NCBI RefSeq assembly: GCF_002999335.1
Contig: NW_020312111.1
Location: 26,181 to 90,180, forward strand
Direction: 5' to 3'
Source: Cyclospora cayetanensis
Lineage: Eukaryota > Apicomplexa > Conoidasida > Eucoccidiorida > Eimeriidae
Length of the DNA: 64,000 nucleotides
Part shown: positions 45,430 to 56,334 of the stretch, piece after piece
Layout: each line of letters opens with the position of its first letter
Position numbering within the stretch: the first letter of the stretch is position 1
Notes under the pieces: model-generated
Told to the model about the DNA's origin: nothing
Seen by the model: the letters and a program-made list of their open reading frames with translations, nothing else
Database searches by the model: none
Program-made: the position numbers and the translations under genes

Positions 45430-48290
45430 CATTCTATCTGTATGATCTCTAGTGCTATGTCTCTCCCTGAAGAGATCTTACACGCAGGAGAAGGAATTTA
45501 CTGTTTTGAGAGGTACTCATAAGCTTTGTATTAGGTCTTTATTTCCTATAAAACTAGATGTATACCTAAGGGGATTTAGGTGAGAGCAAACAAGCAGGGA
45601 AAGATCTAGTTTTTTCTTTGAAGAACACTAAATAAAGTTCTGTTAGGTTTGCTCCTTTCTCTAGAGCTATGTGTCTACCCGAGGAGATATTAGTGGGGAG
45701 AAACAAGAAGTCAAAGGAGTTAGCTCCTTTGAGAAACGCTCAATGAGTTGCTGTAATGTCTGTATCGTCTATAGAATCATGTGTTGCCCTGTGGACTACC
45801 TAGACGGAGGCGAAGGGCAGGGGAAGAATTTCGGGGTTCCAGAAGCACTGAATAATAATTTTATTATATTTGTATCGTCACTAGAGTTATGTGTCTACCT
45901 GAGGAGATGTGAGTGAACGGGAGTGGGAAGGATAACGAGTTTGCCGTTTTGAAAAGTGCTCAACGGCGCTCAGTTTGGTTTTTATTGTGACTAGGCTTGT
46001 GTGTCTCCCTGCGGAGATCATACAGGAAGGAAACGTGCATGCGGCGGAGGTTGCTCTTATGCGAGCCACTCATTCATTTTTTATCAGGTCTGTATTGCCA
46101 TCAGAACTTTTGCCTCTCCGAGGAGATCTGACTGAAATGGGATGGGCAAGGGACGGGCCATTTTGTTCAAGAAAGACTCAGCTGCTTCTCATTAAGTTTG
46201 TATTGTCTGTACAGAGCGCGTCTGCGTCTGTTTACGCAGCTTTCAGGCCGAGAAAGTGGCAGAAAAAGCAGCTTTTCGTTTTGAGAAATACTCAGTAGCG
46301 TTCTATTAAACCTTTTACTGCATCAAGACACTTGTGTCTTCATAGAAAGACCTTAGATGGAATGGACGGGCAGTGGGAGGAGTTAGCTGTTTCGAGCAAG
46401 AACGAATAACATTCTAGTACGCTTGCAGCTTCTCTGGTGTCGTGACTTGCCCTATGGAGATCTCTGCGAGATGGCAAGGGTAGGGGATAGAGCTAGCTGA
46501 TCTGCGAAAGGGTCATTAAATCTCCATTACCCTTGTAATGCCTCTAGTGTTTTGAGTCTCCCTACCCAGCGCGTAGAGGGAGGCAACGTGCAGGGTAAGG
46601 CGTTAGCTGTTTTTAAAAACATTGAAAAAATATTCTTCTGAGTGTGTGTCGTCTCTAGGGGTTCGAGTATACTTGCGGAGATCTGAGTGAGGTGGGACCA
46701 GCAGATGAAGCAGTTGGTTACATTGCGAGATACTCGATGGCCTTCCATTAGGTTTGTATCTTTTTAGGAATTTGTCTCGCTGATGAGCTCTGACGGTACA
46801 GGAGGATTTAGCTGCTCTACGAAAAAAAGTCGATGAATTTTCATTACGTTTGTATTGTCTCTAGAGTTATGATCCCCTTGCGGATATCTGAGGTGGAGAA
46901 GAGGCAACGGAATAGCGACGCCAAATTGATAATCATTGAACAAATTTCCATTACGCGTAGATTGTCCGGCTTCCTGAGGAGATATGAGAAATAGAGCGTG
47001 GGCAGAGGGAGGAGCTAGTTGTTTTTGAGACTCACAATAGCATCTTACACTCCTGTATTGTGATTGAGCTTTTGTCTTTCTGAAGAGAGGAGAGTGGGAG
47101 GAGACGTGTAAGGGAAGGAGTTAGCTGATCTGCGAACAAGTCGATAAATTTCCATTATGCTTGTAGTGTCCGTAGGATTATAGGTCTCCCAAACCAGCGC
47201 GCAGATGGAGGCAACGGGCAGGGGAAGGTGTTGGCTCGTTTGAGAAACATTAAATCTTATTGCATTAAGTGTGTTCTGTCTCTAGAGGTACGGGTATCGT
47301 TGCAGAGATCTGAGTGAGAGACAGAGGGTGGAGGAAGGAGTCGCTTGTTTTGCGAGACACTCAATACCATTTTCTCAGGTTTGTATTGTGCGTAGAGATT
47401 TTGTCTGTCTGAAGAGGTTTGAGTGAGGGACGACGGGTAGAGAAGAGTCAGCTGTTTTTCGCGACACTCAAAAACTTCCCACAATGCTTGTATTGTATCA
47501 ATAAGTATAAGTCCTGAACAAGCACTTGGATGGAGGGAACGGGCGGGGGAAGGAGTTCGGTGTTTTGGAAAACAGTGAATGACACTCTACTAAGCTTGTA
47601 TTGTCTTTGAAGCTATGTGTTTCATGTTGCAGATCTGAGTGGTGTGGGTCGAGGAGAAGGAGCTGGGTGCTTTGCGAGAAAAAGCTCGACATCATTTGAG
47701 CGGGCTTGTATTGTGCGTAGAGCTTTTGCCGTTTGACGAGTTCTGAGTGAGTGAGAGCGCACGAGCAGGAAAATGACTTATTTGCTCCGCGGAGCACTCC
47801 ACAAATTTTCACCTAGTTTGTGTGGCCTCTAGAGTGATGCGTGTCTCAGTGAAAGGAACGCATCTTAAGAAACCTTGGAGGTGAGAAAATGAGCTGTTTG
47901 TGGTTTACTCAATAGATCCTGATGAGTGTGTGTTGTCAAAAGGGTGATGTGTGCCACTCCGAGGAGGTCCGAGTGATCGGGGAAGGGCAGGAAAAGGGGC
48001 TAGGTGCTTGAAAAGACGCTTGAAATAGCCATCCACTAGGTTTGTATCGGCTTTTGAGATATCGGTTTCCCAACAGGCAGCTGTCATGGAGGCTGGGCAG
48101 TGGAAGGAGTTGGGTGTCTTGCAAAATGCTCAGTGGCTCTCGGTTGAGTATGCGTTGTATCTAGCGTTATTTGTCTCCGAGGAAACGACAAGGAGAAGAA
48201 TTTGTCTGTTGGGAAGGAGACTGCGCAATGTTTCAGCAAGCTTACTTTGCATTAGGATTTGCGTCTCTGGATGAGGAGACGCTGGACTTT
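45430..48290 (+). repeat. Degenerate ~110 bp tandem array, about 26 units
   Basis: A head-to-tail array with a strongly eroded unit of roughly 100-115 bp. The consensus is roughly TTTGTATTGTCTCTAGAGTTATG, then TGTCTCCCTGAGGAGATCTGAG, then a GGGCAGGGGAAGGAGTTAGC part, then GAGA(A/C)ACTCAATA and a CCATTA tail. Unit starts seen by eye include 45760, 45870, 45980, 46090, 46200, 46310, 46424, 46530, 46640, 46755, 46848, 46950, 47060, 47160, 47270, 47382, 47488, 47599, 47707, 47818, 47930, 48040 and 48152, with earlier units from 45430. Units differ by many substitutions and short indels, so the array is old. No reading frame runs through it. It ends at about 48290, 750 bases before the secreted-protein gene. 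Confidence 0.88.
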
Positions 48291-49038
48291 GGGGTGCCCT
48301 ACGGTCCCCTGGCTAGACGCGCGAAGTACAGCGCCTGCGCGACAGTTGCGTGTGGGTACCGCTCTGAAGGCTTTCGAGAAAAGTTATTTTAAAATCAAAA
48401 AACGGCCTAGAACATTGAAACCGCCCTTTACTGCCGCATTTCCGCTTCCGCTGCGTGCGGTGAGGAGCAGCGGAAGCGGGAACCCTGCACCAGCAGGTTG
48501 CACACACACATCTGCGGTAAAAGTCGTACCCCACACTTACCTACCAGCGACGAGGCAATTAAATACATAAAAAGAGACTTGGCGCTGCATTTGCTGCAGT
48601 TTGTACACCCGCTTTTGCTGTAGGTGCTGTACGGGATTCCAAGGGCTCGAGCAGCACTCGCGGTGCAGCCGGGTGCACATCACAAAACAATTCCTGCTGG
48701 TGGTCCGCTGTCCTTTCCCTACTCGTTTTGAGAGCCGTGTTGGACACGCATCCCCTTGTCACTTACACTTTTCTTGCGTCTGGATGTCACTTTGCATTTT
48801 GGAGACAGTCCGACTCATCGGGAGCCCTTTCAAAACTAGTCACTAGACAACCTAAATTTGAAACACACAAACTTCAACGGTTTCCTGGAGTTCCACCCTC
48901 CCCAGCAACAAAAAATCGGGCACTTCATTTGGTTCGATTCTCCTTTGTCTTTTGTTTCGGTCTCTTGCTTCTGCTCTGTCTCGTCGTATATGCGAGGTCT
49001 CCTCCTTTGTCTTCCAGTCTCTTCTCCAAAAATCCGTG
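48291..49038. promoter_or_regulatory. Upstream region of the secreted-protein gene
   Basis: About 750 bases between the array and the ATG at 49039. No TATA-like or other core element can be assigned. Pyrimidine-rich stretches (TTCTGCTCTGTCTCG, TCTCCTCCTTTGTC) precede the start. It is included as the likely 5' flank and leader, not as a proven promoter. Confidence 0.3.
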
Positions 49039-50490
49039 ATGGCGTCTTTCTCTGCTGCTGTTCCTGCCTTGCGGGGAACGACCCCCCCCCCTCTGAAATT
49101 CTTGGGCTTATTTTTGCTCTTTTGCATATCGGCTTCTGTCTCAGTTGTGTCGGCAGCAAAATCAGAGAGTGGAGAGTCTAAGACACCCACTCCTGAAATC
49201 GTCCTGCCCGCGTCCACACCGCTGTCGGATGTGCCTATACACTTAAGCACCCCCGTCGTTCACCCACCGCTAACTTCTGGCTCCACTGCTGTGGCTAGGA
49301 TGGAATTTTCGGGCTCGATAGGGATGTTAGAGGCCACAACTGACTTGGCATGCGCCGAGGCTCAGGCCGGCTTTGTTCTTTGCTGCATACCCGAAAGCAT
49401 GCGGGAAATGCAAACAGAGAATTCTTCAACATTGAGCAAGACGTTGGAAAGGTGCAAACCCAGAGAGCCCCCCGCCTCCGCCTCTCAAGAAGCTCTTGGC
49501 TTGTACACTGCGCAGATGCAGCTGATCGCGGCAACTGCAGTGGCTGCGGCCGACCGGCTACATAGCTCTTTCGTGTCTCTATTGTACGCAACAGAAAATA
49601 ATCTTTTTACTCCCCATTTCTTCGAACCGATTCGTGGATCTACACTCGAGATTGCGCTTAATGCCCTGGGAGCCCAAGGGAGAGAAGGATTAGACACAGA
49701 AGCCTCAGGCACAGAAGCCTCAGACTCAGAGACGCTCGAGGAAAGCACCGGAAACTTCTTGACAAGAGACAGACGCATTGAAGAAGCTGAACTTAATTTA
49801 GGAGCTTTGCGCATTGACCATCTTGTGTCGACAGAAGTACCAAGCAATAGCGAGGACGATAAGGTGAAACTGGTGGGATTCGATTACCTGATCACCAGGC
49901 TAGGTGAAAGAAGATTATTCAAGGAAAATCCAACGAAGCAACCCAGTGACGAACTACCGATCCCTGACGCTCTTCCGGAGGAAGTCAAGCAGGAGGGGGT
50001 CCCTAAGCACCTGGTTGATCGCTTGGCACTGTCCGTATTTTTTTATGATCAAATGCTGATTTATGTGATGGACACAACGGAAAGGCTGGAAAAAGAAATT
50101 GCAGGAATTGGTCTAGAGGCCTCTGCAGAAGACGAAGAGGCGAGCGTCGATGCACTCGTCCGCCAGGGAGAGGCTCTCCCTTTTTCAGGGAAGACGGTAC
50201 CATTCCCCGTGCGGTTGTTCAAGGTAGTGCTCCGTAGGCTTGCGCGAATTCAGGAAGATTTCGTCCTCGGAGCGGATATTTTTGAGAGCTGGGGTAACGT
50301 GTGGACAGAAGAGAGCGTCAAGCAGTATTCGAAGAACCTGGAGGAGTTGGAGAAGGCGAGGGCAGAAGTTGTTCTTGCCACCAAGCAGGCTATTTATGAG
50401 GATTGGAAGGCAGTGAAAAATTCCCTGTTGCCGAACGCCGAAGAGGAGAACTGGACAGATCTGTTTTCGATTCTGCTCTTCCTTCTGTAA
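49039..50490 (+). CDS. Secreted protein of unknown function, intronless
   Basis: A single uninterrupted frame of 483 codons from ATG 49039 (GTGATGGCG). The N terminus is a clear signal peptide: a short basic head, hydrophobic core FLGLFLLFCISASVSVVSA, probable cleavage near residue 39. The mature part is acidic and helical, with four cysteines in its first ~130 residues (two adjacent in LCCIPES), an Ala-rich helix (IAATAVAAADRL), an Asp/Glu/Ser linker and a long C-terminal helical part ending EENWTDLFSILLFLL. The hydrophobic last residues are too short for a clear anchor. Codon use and composition lack the GCA/CAG tracts of neighbours. I recognise no family. Secreted single-exon proteins of this type are common among lineage-specific coccidian antigens, but assignment to any is not supported. 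Confidence 0.85.
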   Translation: MASFSAAVPALRGTTPPPLKFLGLFLLFCISASVSVVSAAKSESGESKTPTPEIVLPASTPLSDVPIHLSTPVVHPPLTSGSTAVARMEFSGSIGMLEATTDLACAEAQAGFVLCCIPESMREMQTENSSTLSKTLERCKPREPPASASQEALGLYTAQMQLIAATAVAAADRLHSSFVSLLYATENNLFTPHFFEPIRGSTLEIALNALGAQGREGLDTEASGTEASDSETLEESTGNFLTRDRRIEEAELNLGALRIDHLVSTEVPSNSEDDKVKLVGFDYLITRLGERRLFKENPTKQPSDELPIPDALPEEVKQEGVPKHLVDRLALSVFFYDQMLIYVMDTTERLEKEIAGIGLEASAEDEEASVDALVRQGEALPFSGKTVPFPVRLFKVVLRRLARIQEDFVLGADIFESWGNVWTEESVKQYSKNLEELEKARAEVVLATKQAIYEDWKAVKNSLLPNAEEENWTDLFSILLFLL

Positions 50491-51680
50491 ACCGTTTAGC
50501 ATTTGAGCATTACGCTTTCGGGATCTTGATTCTTTAGTGAGCCGAGGCGAAGGAGCTCCATATCCCTGACCGCGTGGCGTGCTGCTGTCCATGTGGCTTT
50601 CCGTGTTGAAGGAACGCCCTCATTTTGCCTTTTGGCTGGCTTTCGCTTGCAAAGGAGTATTGGGCAGAAAAGCCTCTAAAAGGTTGGGAAGGAGCAATGA
50701 CTGCGGAGAAGGGAAGCGAGGGAAGGGTGGCATATGGACAAGTGGACAGACACACACACAGAATCCTCGCTTAGCTCCAGGCGTTGCCGGCTTGTTTTAG
50801 GTGGTGCCTCATCGCCAGGGGGTAAGGCTTCCTCCAGGTTCCTTATTTTTGTCCTTTTGGTCAAGCCCTGATAGGAAGTCTTTACAGGGTGTATGTGCAG
50901 AGCGAGCCACGTGGACGTCTAGGGGAGAATGCCTGGCGCAAGCGCGTGTCCAGATACGGATATATGTGTCTACTGTAGACGATAGATATCCCCCTATATA
51001 TATAGATGCACTTTATTTCGTGCATTCGAATGTGTGCTTTTGCGCCGTTCTTCCCCGTCCGCCGTACAGAGTGCTTGAGCTCTGCTAGAATTTGTGATGG
51101 CATAGAGGATCATTTTTGACTTTGTTGACAGACAAGAAGCGCAGGAACCTGAACGTGCCGCCGCATGAGCGCCGTAGATGAGGCTTGGTGCTTCATAAAA
51201 TCAACACTATGTCTTCTCAAGATCTGTACTTTTGGGTCGACGCGCCCTACTGCGCACTCAGCCTCACTCACATGTACATGGCGCAGGATCTCCGATTTTT
51301 GCCAAACGGTAGATCCCACGGTGCAGCTCGCTGCCTTTCGGCCTTTGAGCTTCCCACCCCACGCCATCGCCGCGCGTGTGGGCTCGAAAGTGTGCTACCA
51401 ACAACCACCCACCGAAGGGACAGTGGTGCAGCAGGCGTAGCGAAAGGGGCCTGATAGAGGCAGCAAGACTAACACGCGGAAAACTATCCAGTTCCCTAGG
51501 CGTAGCTCGAGCTCGCAAAGCGGACGATTCCGCTCTCAAGAGACCCCGTGAGGTGGCAGTACACCACTCTGTCCAAGTAACAATTCGGTTCAACGACGGC
51601 TCAGCAGGCACGCGCACGATCCATTGAGGTCGATGCATCCGTAGCCTAGCAGCCGCGTAGTCTGCACACTTGGTGCTTCA
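50491..51680. other. No gene recognised
   Basis: Downstream flank of the secreted-protein gene and 3' flank of the HemW-like gene, which ends at 51681 on the other strand. Overlapping frames near 51165-51640 on both strands look like chance. A TATATATAGATGC tract lies near 50995. Confidence 0.5.
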
Positions 51681-54600
51681 TTAATTGGCGTTACATGTGA
51701 AATTGTCTATTTCTTTGGCATTCTCGTCAAGCCGTAGGAAGATGTCTCTGATGAGGGCATCGCTCAAAAGGAGGCCGTGAGGCGGCAACAACACCAAACT
51801 GCAGCTAAGCGTGCTCCTGCTGTGGCAGCCATGCCTCTCGAGCGCGTAAAGCAGCCTCGCCACGCGGGAGATCACTCCCTGCTGCTGCGTCTCAAAGGGG
51901 TGTATCATCAGCCTGTAATGCTGCGGCGTGTCTGTTTCTTGCAGCTGGAGTTCCTGCCCCTTGAGCTCTGCAAGTAGCGAAGTGTCTACGGCTGCATCGC
52001 CGTCAGAAGCGGAGAACGGCGAGCTAGCAGAAATGCCAACCTGAATCTCAGCGACATCAGGACGCTGCAGGAAACTGGATGCTCCCTGCAGAACAGAAGG
52101 CAACACTTGCTGCAACAAAAATAATGCCGCTGCTCCATCGGCTCGTGCTGATTCTGTTGGCGCTTTTCCTTTTCCTCCCGTAGCGGCTTCCGCTGCAGCG
52201 TCTCCCTCTTCTCTGGCGACGCTGTGACTATCCGCCAGGAGCGCGCAGCATTGCAGCAGCTGCTCGACTGTTGCTGCTGGCTGCTGTCGTAGCATCTCGA
52301 AGCTCCGAGCTGCATCGCGTGCAGCTGCTGCTGCGTCTCCTGCAGCTGCCACTTGCGCAGCGGCTCGTGAAAGCGACAGCAGATGCAGCAGATCAATGCC
52401 CGCCGAGGTCCTTAGGCCAAGCATCAGCAGCTCCTGCATCCGTGTGTACATCCAACTTGTAAGCCGTGCTGGTTGTGTCTCCGCACCAAGAGTTTGACAC
52501 CGCGAGTGCCCTCCATGAGGAGGCAACCCCCCCTGGGGGAGCTTCTTGTAGAGGGTCGTGTAAGCCTTCAGGCTGCAGCAGGACAGAGAACGCAGCACAG
52601 AAATTTATTATATTGGATGGCTGTAAAGAATGGTTGGAGGAGCAGTGGACAGCTGGGATGCGTCTATCCAGTCGCCAAGGCTGTTGCTTTGCAACACCTT
52701 GTATGCTGAACCTCCCCTGCTTCCAGATCACCATGCCATGCTCTACTAAGCACTGTGCTCGTAGATCGTACGGCCTAGCACACACGTTTTTGGGTTTGTT
52801 CGTCTCTGGCCTCTAAGGAACGCAGCAGCTCCCATGCCAACACCAAAAACCGTTCCTCCCCTCCAGTACAGCTGAGAGTGTGCGCAACGGTAGCTAGGCA
52901 GCAGCTGCTTTTGTGGCAGCAGCTGTGGCTGCTCATCTGGGGTGTCGTGTGCGTCTACGCGGGGTCCGGGTTTGCTGTCTGAAAACGCAACAAAGGCGCA
53001 TAAAAAGAGCAGAGAAAGAGGAAGGCTGTGAGGTGTACGGAAGAGCTCGTGTGACGCTCCCTTGAAGATCTTGATTCGTGCGGGTTGCTTCATTCCGCGT
53101 GCCAATGTGCATGTAATGCCTGCCACCCCTTTTCTGTAGAAAGCTTTAGAAGCAAATTTAGCGTTCGGGCAAATTTGTGTATACACATAAGTGTGTAGTG
53201 CAAATGGCATCTAGCGCGCATGCATACGACGTTGCTTCTTTCTGTACCGGGCAAACGTTGCAGTGAATGAGGTGGACAGACAAGCCAATTGCTCAATTCC
53301 TTGCCAGTTCGCAGTTGAGCATATTTGGTACAGTAGACAGTATTTAAGTGTAGCTTAGCCTCCAACTGGAGTGCGTGTATCTACATATGCATGAACACGG
53401 GCAGGTGTACAAAGTTGACTGAACGGCACTTCACACGACTGCCGTCCCTTCACAGTGCTCCTGCACAGCTTGTGTAGACAAGGCACGGAGAAGAGACACA
53501 TCCTGGAATCCTGGGGTCAGCCCACATACACCTCGTGAATGGAAGCGCGCCTAAGCGCGTTTCCTTGTCGCTAGAAGCATTCGCGGAGGAAATGAACTCG
53601 GTCGGTTTTGCATGCACGTAGAAGCCCGTAGAGCGACATGCGGGAGTCCGAATGCCATTACTTAACATATACGTATACATATACATATATATATATATAC
53701 TTATGCACAGGTATATGCATGTGTTGAGATGGCTGTATTGCTAAAGGCACCTAAAAGAACGCAGGTATGCCTGCCGAGGATCTGTAAACGAAGTACAAAT
53801 TTCTGGATTCGAATGCAGCGCGTCGAGGCGCACTTTTATGGTGGCTGGACGAACATCAAGTCATATATGCGCAACACGGCAGTGTGCCGCGGCAAGCATA
53901 CTGCAAGAAAGCAGCCCTCCCTAGATTGTGAACCAGCCAGTATACAATCAGGTGAAGAATGGGATTGGAGAGAGGAAGGGACGCGCGCGCATGTGCGTTG
54001 CGGCAGTTCTTACAGGGGGTGTGCGAACACTGCAAAGCGAAGGAAGACACCTCGTAGTGCTCGTAGCCGCGATCCATCAAGTACCTTCGAATGCACGCAC
54101 CACAGTCTCCAGTACAACGAGATCTACACTCAGACGTCAAGGAGTGCGTGAGCGTATGACGACTCAGAAGGCATCGCTGCGAAAAAAGTAGCCTCCTTGT
54201 GGAGTTTAGCCTCAAGCACCCCATAGTCACGCTGACTGCGATGCGGCCGCTAGAGCAGAAGCGGATTGCGCGACTGAAGGGAGTCCTTTGGGAGGCTTTC
54301 TATAGAATCTCGACCCTTCATCAAGCTGCAGCGAAACAAGCGAGGGAGACAACACATGGAGACTCAGCCTGAAGGTGCTCTTCCTCCTGCTGCTGCCTCA
54401 ACGAGCGCTGCGTGCTTTCAGGAGACTTATGTCTGCTGCTTCTTCTACGTAAACGTGCTAGCAGGCTTTGAATTGTGAGGTTGCGCCGCTCTTGTAGCTG
54501 CGACGGCCACACCTGGAGTTCGTAGAGCGAAATATGGCCTACGTGGAGGCGGCTTAGAAACTGCAGCTCGCGCAGCAGCTGCTGCTGCGTCTGTACAGAC

Positions 54601-56328
54601 CAAATGAGGTCTACTGAGGTTTTGTGCAGGAGGTTGAACGACTTCAGCAGTCGAAGGGCACGCAGACTGTCGAGAGCGTGGCTGGCTTGCCCATTCTTCT
54701 TGTTGCTGGTGCTGCCTTCTCTGCTGCCGCCGCAGTTTGCTGGAAGTCTGCCCAGTACCTGAAGCGTCGGCTCGTGGAGTGTCTGTACACCCAGAGAGAA
54801 ACGCGTGACACCCGCCGACAAATACGCAGACAGCCGCGCTGCGTCGAGTGTGCCTGCGAAATTGCAGCACCAAAATACGGCGGAGACAACAGAGGCAGCA
54901 CGTGCAGCCCGCAAGCCAATGTATCCACCCAAGCGAAAGCAGGAAAAATTCAACAGGAGGCTCATCCTGCCGCATCCCTGATTTCATTGCAAATCGCGAC
55001 GCTGCTGCGCAACATTGCAAGCGTCAGCCCCCTTCGTCTTCACTGCTCGAGGAGCGGCAGGAGGGGTTCCCAGGTGCGTACAGACGCAGAAAGGCGATCC
55101 TCTCGTGCCTACCTGGATAGATTTCAATAGATACCTCTGGCTCTTCTGCGCATGGCTGCGATTGGATATACTGCGTTCGGGAATGGCATCGAGGCTGCTT
55201 TCGCTGCTGGAGGGCTTCCCGCAGCAGGTGCTGCTGCTGCAACACTTGCAGCAAGTCTTTCTCGAAGAGCTTGATGCGCTGGAGAAGCTGCTGCAGCATA
55301 TCTGGAGGCATCAAAGACGGTGTGCCTCCCCCAAAATACACGCTTCGCAGCAGCCGCGTGGCTGGTGCTGCAGCTGCTGTACGTCCTTGTGCGTGTGGAG
55401 CCTCTACTTGGGGGTCGGGGAGGCGGAAGATTGCTCTGCTGCTGCTGCTGCTTCTGCTTGTCGTATTGAGAGCGACGATTGGAAGAAGTGCAGGCAGCAT
55501 GGTCTCCTGCAAATCCGTGATCAGTGGTGGCGAAGGAGGCATCTCCGTCAGTGAGCCCCCTGACTGTGGCTTCTGCCCTTGCTGCCTTCGCAGTTGTTGC
55601 TGCAGCTGCTGCACGACGCGTTTGTGAGGCAGCAGGAAAGCCTCGAACTCAGACTGCATTTCTTGCAGAAGCAGGGGGAGGTATGCTGCTGCGGCTGCTC
55701 CGGCTGCCTCATTGCTGCTGTTGGGGAGAAGCGCAATGGGAAATGCGCAGAAATGACAGCGGCGTAAACAAAACGGGAAGTGTACATACACCCCAAACTC
55801 GTGGGTGCTGTCGAACTCCACCAGGACCTTGTTGTTGTTGCTGCTGCTATTGCTGCTGCTATTGCTGCTGCTATTGCTGCTGCTATTGCTTCTGCTTTCC
55901 GCGGTGCATGCTACCGCTTCTTGCGCAGCTCTTAAGGGCCTGTGCTGCGGCAGCTGCTCTTGCCGCAAGTAGACCCCATACCGCGCATGCAGCGCCTTAC
56001 GCATGTAAGGTCCCCCCGCTTCCGCCAGCGCAGCAGTCGATGTTGCTGCTGCTGTCGCCGCTGCTGGTTGTCGCATTGCTTTGAACGCTGCGCATGTGGA
56101 GGCTGCAGAGGGCTCCACTGCTTCACGCCACTCGTGCGGCTGCAGATGCCTACGAGGGCGGCTGAAGGCCAAGCACTCTGCATGCGCGCGCCTTCTGCAG
56201 CATCCTGCAACACTCTTCAGGAGGGAAGGCATCAGGGCAGAGGGTCGCACAAGCAGGGGCGACTTCGCGCACAAAAAGGCAAGGAGCAGGAGGAGGAGCC
56301 ACGCGCAAAACGAACGAGGCTGCCGCAT
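51681..56328 (-). CDS. HemW/RSAD1-like radical SAM protein, organelle leader
   Basis: Minus-strand exons: E1 56328-55113, E2 54853 to about 54370, E3 about 54110-54014, E4 52978-52786 and E5 52572-51681. Phases agree at E1/E2, E3/E4 and E4/E5; the E2/E3 border is unresolved. The N terminus has a hydrophobic leader (FCAWLLLLLLAFLC). YVHFPFCLRRCHFCAF carries the radical SAM CX3CX2C cluster (C187, C191, C194). Phe at 196 is the HemW form; HemN coproporphyrinogen oxidases have Cys there. Then come YFGGGTPSLM (331-340), EIYPGTLDAARL across intron 1, GVTRFSLGVQTLHE, DLIW, the E3 block DRGYEHYEVSSFAL, CAHSQLYWRGG...GVGMGAAA in E4, and ELLMLGLR in E5. HemW proteins bind heme as putative chaperones; apicoplast or mitochondrial location is inferred. 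Asn/Ser, Gln and Ala tracts interrupt the domain. Confidence 0.88.
53165..53360. repeat. Dispersed repeat fragment in HemW-like intron 3
   Basis: ATGGCATCTAGCGCGCATGC, then ACGTTGCTTC...GGACAGACAAGCCAATTGCTCAATTCC, matches the start of the ~1.2 kb repeat at 27.8 and 40.15 kb (GCATCTAGCGC; AAGCGAACAATCCAATCATTCAATTC). Only about 200 bases are present, in the same + orientation as those copies. Confidence 0.55.
53660..53720. repeat. TA/CATA microsatellite
   Basis: ACATATACGTATACATATAC followed by (AT)n, within intron 3 of the HemW-like gene. Confidence 0.9.
55826..55895 (-). repeat. Coding 12 bp repeat giving an Asn-Ser-Ser-Ser tract
   Basis: On the coding (minus) strand, AATAGCAGCAGC is repeated about four to five times in E1 of the HemW-like gene. 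It produces N-S-S-S repeats at residues ~148-164, just before the conserved Y-V-H-F-P-F-C motif. The copies are near-perfect, so the length is likely to vary between strains. Confidence 0.9.
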
Positions 56329-56334
56329 TCGCGG

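Noticed and set aside
45671..48570. Short frames in the ~110 bp array, considered as a repeated-peptide gene
   Set aside because: Unit lengths vary and are not multiples of three, and stops occur in every frame.
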